The notes beneath the pieces are model-generated. The model was not told the DNA's origin. It saw only the letters and a program-made list of their open reading frames with translations, and ran no database searches. Both the position numbers and the translations under genes were made by a program. Positions 14,532 through 21,608 of a DNA stretch of 21,608 nt are shown here, in pieces. Origin of the DNA: Bacteroidales bacterium (GTDB taxonomy: Bacteria > Bacteroidota > Bacteroidia > Bacteroidales > UBA7960); assembly GCA_007122505.1 (NCBI GenBank), contig SKTQ01000319.1, forward strand, positions 1 to 21,608, in the 5' to 3' direction. The stretch's first letter is position 1; every line of letters starts with the position of its first letter.

Positions 14532-17219
14532 TTAGCCGTTTTTTTGAACAAAGTATTTTTCAAGCTCTACTGCTAAGAAAACGATCGCACCTCCGGCCAG
14601 CGAATACAGCCAGAAACGGCCGTCAATGGGAGAGGTGTCAAAAAAGGTATTCATAAAGGGTACGTACACAAACAACAATTGCAATACGACCAGGGCTCCG
14701 GCAGCGATAAATGCGTATTTGTTACCAAAGAAACCTTTGCCGATCGCCGGGCTTTTGATATGGCGGCAATTGAAGAGATAAAAGAGCTGTCCGGCAACCA
14801 GGGTGTTTACTGCCACAGTGCGGGCAACACCCTCGTCCATGCCGAGATTTTGTGCCATATAACTAAAAATACCAAAGGTTAGGCCACCAATAAGGAATGA
14901 TACAAATACGATCCGCCAGATAAAGTGCTTTCCAAGGATTGGTTCATCCGGTTCGCGGGGTGGACGTTCCATGACTTTTTCTTCCATGGGTTCGAAAGCC
15001 AGGGCCAGGGCCAGCGTAACGGCCGTAACCATATTCACCCAGAGAATTTGTAAGGGTGTGATGGGCATTACCATCCCAATAAGAATGGCTGTCATGAGCA
15101 CCAGTGATTCCGCACCATTGGTAGGAAGTATAAAAAGCAATGATTTGCGGATGTTGTCATACACGGTGCGTCCTTCTTCAATGGCATTCACGATTGAAGC
15201 AAAATTATCGTCTGCAAGAACCATCTCGGATGCATCTTTCGAAACTTCCGTTCCCTTTATCCCCATGGCTATACCTATGTTTGCCTTTTTAAGGGCCGGT
15301 GCATCATTAACCCCGTCACCGGTCATTGCACACAGCTGCCCGTTAGCCTGAAGTGCTTTTACCAGGCGTAGTTTATGCTCGGGGCTTGTTCGCGCATACA
15401 CGTCATATTCGTTCACCGCTTTTCGTAATTCGTCATCGCTCATTTCTTCCAGCTCTTTCCCTGACAATGCCTTTTCTCCGTCGCCAATGCCAATTTCCTT
15501 GCCGATGGCTTTTGCGGTGATGACATGGTCTCCGGTGATCATCTTTACCTGGACACCGGCTTCTTTACACTCCTTGATCGATTCAACAGCTTCATCGCGT
15601 GGAGGATCAATAATCCCAACAATACCCAGGAAGGTTTTGTTATGTTCACAATCTTCTTTGTTGAGCTCAGTGCGGTTGTCGTCGGCTTCACTAAAAGCTA
15701 CGCCCAGCAGGCGCTGTCCGTTGGCCGCAGCTTCTTCCATTTTGGTTTCCCAATAGTCGTTGTCCATATCTTTTGCCCCGTCATCAGACAATTGCTTTTT
15801 GCACATGTCAATAACCCTCTCAGGTGCACCGGTCATGAAAATAAATTTTTTGTCATCTGCCTTATTGAGCGTGGCCATGTATTTATGGTCCGACTCAAAA
15901 GGAATGCTGTCGATGCGCTCCGGTTTGAAATCTTTCAGTCCGGCCTTATAAGCCATGGTCAGCATAGCTCCTTCAGTGGGTGCACCTGTAAGCTTCCAGT
16001 GACCATCTTCTTGTTTGTCAATCTCCGAATTATTACAAACTCTTGCAGCTTGCAGCAGCTTCCACAGCACCTTCTCCTTTTCCGGATCAATTTCTTTTTC
16101 ATCATGCTGAATTTTGCCTTCAGGTTTATAGCCGGTACCTTCGATGGTAAATATTTTGTCAGCGGTAATTACTGCTTTGGCAGTCATTTCATTACGGGTA
16201 AGTGTGCCCGTTTTGTCAGAGCAGATCACATTTACAGAGCCCAGGGTTTCTACTGAAGGCAGCCTGCGAATGATGGCGTTGCGGGCAGCCATTCTCTGCA
16301 CACCCATGGCGAGCGTGATGGTCATAATCGCCGGCAATCCTTCCGGGATAGCAGCCACCACCAGGCCGATCACAGCCATAAGCAGTTCAAATACCTCATA
16401 ATCGCGGAAGAAGTATCCAAAACCAAAGAAAACCAAGGTAATACCAAGAATAATCAGTGACAGCCATTTGCCAAACTTCTCAATCTTCTGCAACAAGGGT
16501 GTGGTAATTTCTTCCACTTCCGACATCATCTTGTTGATCTTGCCAATTTCCGTTTCTGTTCCTGTTCCGGTTACCACACCTGTGGCTTTGCCGTAGGTTA
16601 CAACAGTGCCCGAAAAAGCCATGGATGTTTGGTCTCCGATGATGGCGTCTTCATCAACAGCTTCTGTGTCTTTTTCAACGCTGGTCGATTCTCCTGTTAA
16701 GGGTGATTCCTCCACACGCAGGTCTTTCGATTTAAACAAGCGCAAATCTGCCGGAATCTTGTCGCCGGACTTCAGCATTACCACATCACCCGGAACAAGT
16801 TCTTCGGCATCAATGGTTTGTTTTTTCCCTCCCCTGATCACGACAGCCTCCAGCGACAGCATCTCCTGTATACTCTCCAATGCCCTTTCGGCCTTGCCTT
16901 CCTGGAGAAAACCTATCAGGGCGTTGACGATCACCACAGCAAGAATTACCCAGGTATCTATCCAGTGATCCATCAGGGCGGTAATGACGGCCGCTGCAAT
17001 CAGCACGTAAATCAAGACATTATGGAACTGGGCCAGCAGTCTTTGCCACCATGTCCGCTTTGGACCTTTCGGTATTTCATTCCGGCCGTATTTTTCCAGG
17101 CGTTTTGCCGCTTCATCCGAACTCAAACCATTTTCCTTTTCTGTTTCCAACGCCTTAATTGCCTCATCGGCCGGCATGGCGTGAAACTTTTTGTTCTGTT
17201 CTTTTTCCTGTGTTGTCAT
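14532..17219 (-). CDS. P2-type cation-transporting ATPase
   Basis: An 895-aa P-type ATPase of the Ca-ATPase-like P2 class, in the inner membrane. It has the N-terminal cation-ATPase domain (about 12-80), actuator loop TGES (175-178), fourth-helix PEGLP (292-296), phosphorylation motif CSDKTGTLT with Asp335, nucleotide-binding TGAPE (463-467), and hinge TGDGVND (633-639). Comparing ion-site residues with SERCA: Glu293 (E309), Asn701 and Glu704 (N768, E771), Asn729 and Thr732 (N796, T799) are kept, but Asp800 is replaced by Ala733 in LWVNMVTAVTLALALAFEP. That sixth-helix form recalls CtpF-type ATPases, so Ca(II) export is not assured; Na, K or another cation is possible. It is a single-gene unit: own terminator downstream, long divergent gap upstream, start ATG 17219 giving MTTQEKEQ. 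Confidence 0.92.
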   Translation of the reverse strand: MTTQEKEQNKKFHAMPADEAIKALETEKENGLSSDEAAKRLEKYGRNEIPKGPKRTWWQRLLAQFHNVLIYVLIAAAVITALMDHWIDTWVILAVVIVNALIGFLQEGKAERALESIQEMLSLEAVVIRGGKKQTIDAEELVPGDVVMLKSGDKIPADLRLFKSKDLRVEESPLTGESTSVEKDTEAVDEDAIIGDQTSMAFSGTVVTYGKATGVVTGTGTETEIGKINKMMSEVEEITTPLLQKIEKFGKWLSLIILGITLVFFGFGYFFRDYEVFELLMAVIGLVVAAIPEGLPAIMTITLAMGVQRMAARNAIIRRLPSVETLGSVNVICSDKTGTLTRNEMTAKAVITADKIFTIEGTGYKPEGKIQHDEKEIDPEKEKVLWKLLQAARVCNNSEIDKQEDGHWKLTGAPTEGAMLTMAYKAGLKDFKPERIDSIPFESDHKYMATLNKADDKKFIFMTGAPERVIDMCKKQLSDDGAKDMDNDYWETKMEEAAANGQRLLGVAFSEADDNRTELNKEDCEHNKTFLGIVGIIDPPRDEAVESIKECKEAGVQVKMITGDHVITAKAIGKEIGIGDGEKALSGKELEEMSDDELRKAVNEYDVYARTSPEHKLRLVKALQANGQLCAMTGDGVNDAPALKKANIGIAMGIKGTEVSKDASEMVLADDNFASIVNAIEEGRTVYDNIRKSLLFILPTNGAESLVLMTAILIGMVMPITPLQILWVNMVTAVTLALALAFEPMEEKVMERPPREPDEPILGKHFIWRIVFVSFLIGGLTFGIFSYMAQNLGMDEGVARTVAVNTLVAGQLFYLFNCRHIKSPAIGKGFFGNKYAFIAAGALVVLQLLFVYVPFMNTFFDTSPIDGRFWLYSLAGGAIVFLAVELEKYFVQKNG

Positions 17220-17291
17220 ATGGATATCTCCCTCAGTTTATGCTTCGTAAATTTTCCAAATCAAATAAATACAATTCTGTATGAAAGAAAA

Positions 17292-17299
17292 CAAAGATA
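17292..17299 (-). promoter_or_regulatory. Candidate -7 element for the P-type ATPase gene
   Basis: Read on the minus strand this is TATCTTTG, matching TAnnTTTG, about 73 bp before the ATPase ATG. The corresponding -33 TTTG is not present at 19-21 bp; only TTTC is found nearby. Weak evidence. Confidence 0.25.
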
Positions 17300-17406
17300 A
17301 GCAATATAGATATAATGCGACTGAAATGCTGGTTTGGAATGATAAAACCGGCTTCCCAACTGTCTAAAAACTGTAAACCTTGTGTGCTGTATTTTTGTTA
17401 GTTATA

Positions 17407-17519
17407 ATGGATAAGCACTGCAATTATAAAACAGATACCGGATTGTTTGCTCTTCCTGGTATTTTTTATGTCCATGTATGGGAAATACACGCTGTATATG
17501 GATAAGCAGCATGTGCTTA
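17407..17519. repeat. Repeated ATGGATAAGCA motif and hairpin in the 350-bp divergent gap
   Basis: The 350-bp gap 17220-17569 between the ATPase (-) and SRPBCC (+) genes has no gene. It contains ATGGATAAGCA twice in direct orientation, at 17407-17417 and 17498-17508 (91 bp apart). The second copy runs into an inverted repeat TAAGCA-GCATG-TGCTTA (17503-17519), about 50 bp before the SRPBCC start, where an operator could sit. A TATTTTTG element lies at 17390-17397 on the plus strand without a proper -33 partner. A regulator site is speculation; an 11-bp match in AT-rich DNA can be chance. Confidence 0.35.
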
Positions 17520-17569
17520 ACACACCGATAGTCAGTTAAATAAACAAATATAGTCAATTTTTTAAACCT

Positions 17570-18034
17570 ATGGCCTTTTATCAGTTAAAGACAGAGCAGT
17601 TGATTCCGGCATCGCTGGATGAGGTGTGGGATTTCATTTCTTCACCTGCCAATTTGCAAAAAATTACCCCACCCGGAATGGGTTTTAAAATAACATCCGG
17701 TGATTTGCCCGAAAAAATGTATCCGGGCATGATCATCAGTTATAAGGTTAAACCCCTTCTGGGAATTCCGACTACCTGGGTTACGGAGATCACGCAGATG
17801 GAAACGAAAAAGTATTTTGTGGATGAGCAGCGTGTTGGGCCATACAGCATGTGGCATCATCAGCACAGGATAACACCGGTTGAGGGTGGCGTACTCATAG
17901 AGGATATTGTTAGTTACCGGCCACCCATGGCTTTCCTGGGGGCTATTGCCAATGCCCTTATCATCAAGAAGAAATTGACACAAATATTTGATTACCGGCG
18001 CAAAGCACTGGAAAAACACTTTGGAACGGCCTGA
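17570..18034 (+). CDS. SRPBCC (START/polyketide-cyclase-like) family protein
   Basis: A 154-aa soluble protein with the SRPBCC helix-grip fold, a hydrophobic-ligand pocket used in many roles. The opening YQLKTEQLIPASLDEVWDFISSPANLQKITP is the family signature, followed by GMIISYKVKPLLGIPTTWVTEI, a WHHQHRITPVEGGVLIEDIVSYRPP segment and the C-terminal helix with FDYRRKALEKHF. No ligand can be predicted. The ATG at 17570 is at the expected place. It ends 6 bp from the TspO-like gene, which runs the other way, and lies about 870 bp upstream of the photolyase gene. In Bacteroidota such proteins are often near photolyase genes, so a link with light or carotenoid metabolism is a guess. Confidence 0.85.
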   Translation: MAFYQLKTEQLIPASLDEVWDFISSPANLQKITPPGMGFKITSGDLPEKMYPGMIISYKVKPLLGIPTTWVTEITQMETKKYFVDEQRVGPYSMWHHQHRITPVEGGVLIEDIVSYRPPMAFLGAIANALIIKKKLTQIFDYRRKALEKHFGTA

Positions 18035-18040
18035 CAATTA

Positions 18041-18751
18041 TCATGTCAGTTTTTTGTAGAACAGGTGGATGGTAACAAATAGCATAAAGACCGCTGCAGT
18101 AAAAGCCGCAGCTGCAATGGCGGGATAATCAGCCTGCCGGTTAATTACGATTCCCGCAAATGCCCATATTACTGCCAGGCCCAAAAATGGATTTTCCGAA
18201 CGATACAGTGTGAGCACGGTAATGGTCAGACCAGCTGCGATCATAATGATGGCCCACGTGGCATCCGGTAAGCCAAAACCTCCCCATTTCCAGGCAACGA
18301 GGAGCGCTGTTGCATTGGCAATGGTGGCAATGCAAATCCATCCCAGGTAGATACCAAACGCGGCCCTGGTCAAACCAAGCGGGTAATCGCGCAATTGCAG
18401 GTTGATATATATCAGGGCAATCAGCAATCCTGCCATGATCAACAGGGAAAGGGGAAGTTTTTCATAATGCCATGCCAATATCCACAGGCCATTGAGCAAA
18501 CTAGAGATGGCAAAGGCCCAGCCGATGGCCGCAACCATTTGCTTGTTCTGTTCTTTAAATTGAATAATTACGAACACCGCCAGCAACAGGTAAATTATTC
18601 CCCAAATAGAAAAGGTTATGCCGGCGGGGACAAAAAGATTGGGATATTGTGCCGACAGGGCACCGGTGGTCTTCCCGTTAATGGGGATTGTATTTGCCAG
18701 GTAGTTCATCACCACCATAAAAAGAAAAAATAAAAGATTGATGAGTTTCAT
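18041..18751 (-). CDS. TspO/MBR-related (tryptophan-rich sensory) membrane protein
   Basis: A 236-aa membrane protein from ATG 18751 (MKLINLLFFLFMVVMNYLAN). It matches the longer TspO/MBR-like proteins of bacteria: NTIPINGKTTGALSAQYPNLFVPAGITFSIWGIIYLLL near the N-terminus, then about six more hydrophobic helices, with Trp-containing segments LLNGLWILAWHYEKLPLSL, FGIYLGWICIATIANATALLVAWKWGG and LYRSENPFLGLAVIWAFAGI. Classical TspO has five helices in about 160 residues; this one is longer, so tetrapyrrole binding as in TspO cannot be assumed. The frame extends to 18829, but the added residues are charged and unlike the family. It is divergent from the photolyase gene with 149 bp between the starts, so the two could share regulation. 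Confidence 0.82.
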   Translation of the reverse strand: MKLINLLFFLFMVVMNYLANTIPINGKTTGALSAQYPNLFVPAGITFSIWGIIYLLLAVFVIIQFKEQNKQMVAAIGWAFAISSLLNGLWILAWHYEKLPLSLLIMAGLLIALIYINLQLRDYPLGLTRAAFGIYLGWICIATIANATALLVAWKWGGFGLPDATWAIIMIAAGLTITVLTLYRSENPFLGLAVIWAFAGIVINRQADYPAIAAAAFTAAVFMLFVTIHLFYKKLT

Positions 18752-18870
18752 TTTTGAAAGTTTTGTTTTATTTGTAAAGATAAATTTTTTGTGGAAACTA
18801 TTGCTTTTCCGGCCAATCAACATGATCAATTATATGGTTGATGAAGAGGACATATGTGAATTTCTTTATG

Positions 18871-18878
18871 TATTTTTG
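18871..18878 (+). promoter_or_regulatory. Candidate -7 element before the photolyase gene
   Basis: TATTTTTG matches the Bacteroidota -7 consensus TAnnTTTG and ends 22 bp before the photolyase ATG, implying a leader of about 15 nt. No TTTG lies 19-21 bp upstream; GTTG at 18837-18840 is 30 bp away. Only the -7 element is supported. Confidence 0.35.
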
Positions 18879-18900
18879 GATTGATTAAGAATCATTCAAT

Positions 18901-20385
18901 ATGGGTGATGTAAGTATCATATTTCCCCATCAGCTTTTCAGCGATCATCCTGTTATACGGAACGATGTGCCGGTTTATCTTGTTGAGGAGGATTTGTTTT
19001 TCCGGCAATACGCCTTTCACAAACAAAAACTTGCCTTTCACAGGGCCGGCATGCAGGCTTATACCGGCTATCTTGAAAAGTCCGGGTGCTCGGTTAATTA
19101 TATTGAGTCTGGTGATCCATTGTCGGATATCCGCGCGCTGGCAGAGTATGTGACGACCAAAGGGGCAAAGCGGGTCTTATATGCAGATCCCGTTGACGAC
19201 TGGCTGGAACAACGACTGACCAATGCGGCAGCTTCGCAGGGTTTGGAAACGCGCAGGTTTGAATCCCCAATGTTTTTAAACACTACCGGAAATACAAAAG
19301 CATTTTTCACAACCGAAAAGCAAAAATTCTCGCAAACAGAATTTTATATCCAACAACGCAAGCAGCGGAATGTCCTTCTTCTCCCAGACGGGAAGCCGGT
19401 AGGAGGTAAGTGGAGCTTTGATGCGGACAACCGGAAAAAATATCCAAAAAACAAAATTCCGCCGGTTGTATCATTTCCGAATGCCGATAAGTATTTTCAT
19501 GAAGCCATAGCATATGTTGAGAAACATTTTGCGGATAATCCGGGTTGTATCAATACGGACACCATCTATCCCCATACCCATCAGGCAGCGGAAAAGTGGT
19601 TGCATGAATTCCTTGAAAAGCGGTTTGATGCGTTCGGCCCTTATGAGGATGCCATTGTGGCTGAAAAGGTCATCCTGCACCACAGCGTGTTGACACCCAT
19701 GCTGAATGTCGGCTTGCTGACGCCTGACCGGGTGTTGAAAGAGGTTGTCCGTTTTGCCGAAAAGAAGGATATCCCGCTCAACTCCACGGAAGGATTTGTT
19801 AGACAATTAATGGGTTGGCGTGAATTTATCAGGGGAATGTATGTTCATTATGGCCGAAAGCAGCGGACAACAAACTTTTGGGGCTTCACACGGAAAATAC
19901 CGCCGTCTTTTTATGATGGCACAACCGGCATTCTGCCTCTTGATATCACCATTCAGAAGGTTTTGAAACATGCGTACTGCCATCACATTGAACGCCTGAT
20001 GATCATTGGCAATTTTATGCTGCTGTGTGAATTTGATCCGGATGAGGTGTATCATTGGTTTATGGAGTTATTTATTGATGCCTTCGACTGGGTGATGGTA
20101 CCCAATGTGTATGGAATGAGTCAGTTTGCGGATGGTGGACTGATGGCTACCAAGCCTTATATCAGCGGCAGCAATTACATTATGAAAATGAGCGATCACA
20201 AACCCGGTGACTGGCAGCTTGTCTGGGATGCCCTTTTTTGGCGGTTTATGCATGTGCACCGTAGCTTTTTCACACAAAACCCCAGGCTTGGCATGTTGGT
20301 GAAAACATTTGACAAAATGACTGAAGAAAAGAGGCAAAAGTTGTTGCATACCGCCGAACAATTTTTATCAAAACTTGACGAATAA
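18901..20385 (+). CDS. Cryptochrome/photolyase of the prokaryotic (PhrB-like) class, without Fe-S cysteines
   Basis: A 494-aa flavoprotein of the deoxyribodipyrimidine photolyase-related class, whose studied members repair (6-4) photoproducts or act as cryptochromes. Residues 1-130 form the Rossmann antenna domain (SIIFPHQLF, AFHRAGMQAY, YADPVDDWLEQRL). The helical FAD domain contains RQLMGWREFIRG (301-312), AYCHHIERLMIIGNFML (358-374), FDWVMVPNVYGMSQFADGGLMATKPYISGSNYI (395-427), and NPRLGM. Well-studied members carry four Cys holding a [4Fe-4S] cluster, around a segment before AYAHHI and in the loop after KMSD. Here 341-359 has no Cys, the loop 431-447 (SDHKPGDWQLVWDALFW) is about ten residues shorter than usual and has none. 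The remaining Cys (63, 216, 360, 376) are elsewhere. So the cluster is very probably absent. Start ATG 18901 yields MGDVSIIFPHQ. Confidence 0.9.
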   Translation: MGDVSIIFPHQLFSDHPVIRNDVPVYLVEEDLFFRQYAFHKQKLAFHRAGMQAYTGYLEKSGCSVNYIESGDPLSDIRALAEYVTTKGAKRVLYADPVDDWLEQRLTNAAASQGLETRRFESPMFLNTTGNTKAFFTTEKQKFSQTEFYIQQRKQRNVLLLPDGKPVGGKWSFDADNRKKYPKNKIPPVVSFPNADKYFHEAIAYVEKHFADNPGCINTDTIYPHTHQAAEKWLHEFLEKRFDAFGPYEDAIVAEKVILHHSVLTPMLNVGLLTPDRVLKEVVRFAEKKDIPLNSTEGFVRQLMGWREFIRGMYVHYGRKQRTTNFWGFTRKIPPSFYDGTTGILPLDITIQKVLKHAYCHHIERLMIIGNFMLLCEFDPDEVYHWFMELFIDAFDWVMVPNVYGMSQFADGGLMATKPYISGSNYIMKMSDHKPGDWQLVWDALFWRFMHVHRSFFTQNPRLGMLVKTFDKMTEEKRQKLLHTAEQFLSKLDE

Positions 20386-20421
20386 ACATCCGGCCTGCCC
20401 CGCTTGTTTCTGACATATCAA

Positions 20422-21608
20422 ATGACAAGAAATCGACTTATAAGGAAGAGCATTCATCTGCTAACAGGACTTGCCATCCTGCTTTTGTCTTTTTGGATTG
20501 AAAAGAAAACCCTCTTTTTTATTATCCTGACAGGATCGGTTTTTGCCTTTGCGACCTATAACTACAGTCGTTTCCGCTTGTTGCACAAAACTGCCGACGC
20601 CAGCTTGGGTACGTTGTTTTACCCTCTCGGAGTAATCACAGCCTTTCTGTTGTTGTATAACAAACCTATCCAGTTTTTTCAGATTTCTCTTCTGATCCTT
20701 ACAGTTTCGGATACTGCTGCTAACATAACCGGCCAGTTTCGCCCGGGGAATATTTATTTCAATGCGTTTAGAGAAGAGAAGAGTCTTTATGGTGTTTTGG
20801 GTTTTGGCCTCACTGCCCTGCTAATTTTCCGGATGTTGTTGCCTGAGTCTGACTTTGGGCTTTCAGCCTATATATTGTTGGCCATTTTGCTGGCCATCAC
20901 TTTTGAGGTGGTTTCTTACAAAGGGTCCGATAATTTTTCCATACCGGTGGGTTCGGCTCTTTTTTTTCTGATTATGGATCATTTTGAAGGGAATCTGCTC
21001 TTTTTGATTTTGGTGTTGATTCTTTCAGCGGCTGCTTCCTGGTTTTTTTATTACCGGGGTGTATTGACCAAAAACGGTAGCCTGGTGATGTATTTCATGG
21101 GATTGTATTTTCTCGGTGTTCTTGGGTGGACATGGACGCTTCCGTTGCTTGCTTTTTTTGTTTCTTCGGTGCTCTTAACTGCGCTGCACACCTACCAGCA
21201 AAAAAAGAAGAGGTCGGACAACCGGCGTAACGCATGGCAGGTATTGGCAAATGGGCTGGGCGCCATTCTTTTTTCTGCCGGCTTTTTGCTGTTGGGCGAC
21301 CCTTTGATGATTTATTTTTTCATCAGCGTGGTGGCTGCGGTAACTGCCGACACCTGGGCCAGCGAGGTGGGCCCGGTGTTTCATAAACGTTGTTTTTCGT
21401 TGTCTGATTTCAGGATGCGGGCTTCCGGCGTTTCGGGGGGTATTTCTCCGGCAGGTAGTCTGGCCGCCCTGGTGGGCTCCTTCACCATTGTAATCCTTGC
21501 CGCCGTGCTGTTTAACTTGTCCGGTGAGCCCTATTTGTTGATAGCCCTCGGACTGTCTGGTTTTTTTGCCTCTTTCACGGATACCTTCCTTGGGGCATTT
21601 GTGGAAAA
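20422..21608 (+). CDS. Prenol kinase-like (VTE5-type) / DUF92 (VTE6-type) fusion, 3' partial
   Basis: The frame starts at ATG 20422 (MTRNRLIRKSIHLLTGLAIL), 36 bp after the photolyase stop, and runs open off the right edge (395 codons plus 2 bases). Residues 1-190 look like a dolichol/phytol kinase or CDP-diglyceride-type membrane kinase: TVSDTAANITGQ (Asp97), EEKSLYGVLGFG, and E162...GSDNFSIP (168-175). From about 205 a DUF92/TMEM19 domain follows: RGVLTKNGSL, RNAWQVLANGLGA (269-281), ADTWASEVG (309-317), GVSGGISPAGSLAALVGS (336-353) and DTFLGAF (387-393). In plants VTE5 phosphorylates phytol and VTE6 (DUF92 family) adds the second phosphate; one chain carrying both suggests a two-step prenol-to-prenyl-diphosphate salvage enzyme. 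Substrate in this organism is unknown. Only a few residues past the DUF92 motif are cut off. Probably co-transcribed with the photolyase gene. Confidence 0.85.
   Translation, partial: MTRNRLIRKSIHLLTGLAILLLSFWIEKKTLFFIILTGSVFAFATYNYSRFRLLHKTADASLGTLFYPLGVITAFLLLYNKPIQFFQISLLILTVSDTAANITGQFRPGNIYFNAFREEKSLYGVLGFGLTALLIFRMLLPESDFGLSAYILLAILLAITFEVVSYKGSDNFSIPVGSALFFLIMDHFEGNLLFLILVLILSAAASWFFYYRGVLTKNGSLVMYFMGLYFLGVLGWTWTLPLLAFFVSSVLLTALHTYQQKKKRSDNRRNAWQVLANGLGAILFSAGFLLLGDPLMIYFFISVVAAVTADTWASEVGPVFHKRCFSLSDFRMRASGVSGGISPAGSLAALVGSFTIVILAAVLFNLSGEPYLLIALGLSGFFASFTDTFLGAFVE

Noticed and set aside
15525..16256. A 243-codon open frame on the plus strand inside the P-type ATPase gene
   Set aside because: It lies entirely antisense to a well-supported ATPase with all its motifs, encodes no recognisable family, and is explained by the codon use of the gene on the other strand.

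Overview
The window reads as chromosomal DNA from a member of the Bacteroidota, probably of the Bacteroidales/Marinilabiliales kind. The grounds are: moderate GC with AT-rich gaps, a few TAnnTTTG promoter elements of the Bacteroidota type, genes without strong Shine-Dalgarno sites, an MnmA with the insertion I associate with this phylum, a DUF4918/SMUG2-like uracil-DNA glycosylase, and the mix of photolyase, TspO-like and SRPBCC genes. I see no tRNA, rRNA, CRISPR array, insertion sequence or phage gene. Both window edges cut genes: an amidase on the left and a two-domain polyprenol-kinase-like membrane protein on the right.

Layout. 1-3598 (+): amidase (5' partial), then the radical SAM gene amrS and the MEMO-family gene amrB of the AmmeMemoRadiSam system. 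The two amr genes are separated by a roughly 490-bp non-coding block of short tandem repeats (periods 7, 9, 7 and 8 bp) and two hairpins with different stems but the same loop. 3620-4862 (-): an unrecognised four-helix membrane protein and an unrecognised lipoprotein. 5322-7973 (+): a small YtxH-like protein and a tightly packed ZnuA-ZnuC-ZnuB-type metal importer. 8026-8955 (+): a membrane-anchored ferredoxin/flavodoxin-reductase-like protein. 8963-10189 (-): mnmA. 10487-11425 (+): UDP-glucuronate decarboxylase, overlapping tail to tail with the glycosylase at 11414-12133 (-). 12383-13630 (+): an Nramp-fold transporter with altered metal-site residues. 13726-14220 (-): an ECF sigma factor. 14532-17219 (-): a P2-type cation ATPase with a clear intrinsic terminator. 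17570-21608: SRPBCC protein (+), TspO/MBR-like protein (-), a cryptochrome/photolyase lacking the Fe-S cysteines (+), and the kinase fusion (+).

How the genes fit together. Metal handling recurs: an ABC importer, an Nramp relative, a P-type ATPase and the metal-binding AmrB. Genome maintenance and tRNA modification are represented by the glycosylase, photolyase and MnmA. The right end has the look of a light or membrane-stress neighbourhood (photolyase, TspO-like, SRPBCC, prenol kinase), but this is inferred from gene content only. The most noteworthy items are the repeat block inside the amr locus, the VTE5-like/VTE6-like fusion, the membrane-tethered reductase, and the transporters and photolyase in which the usual ligand residues are replaced.
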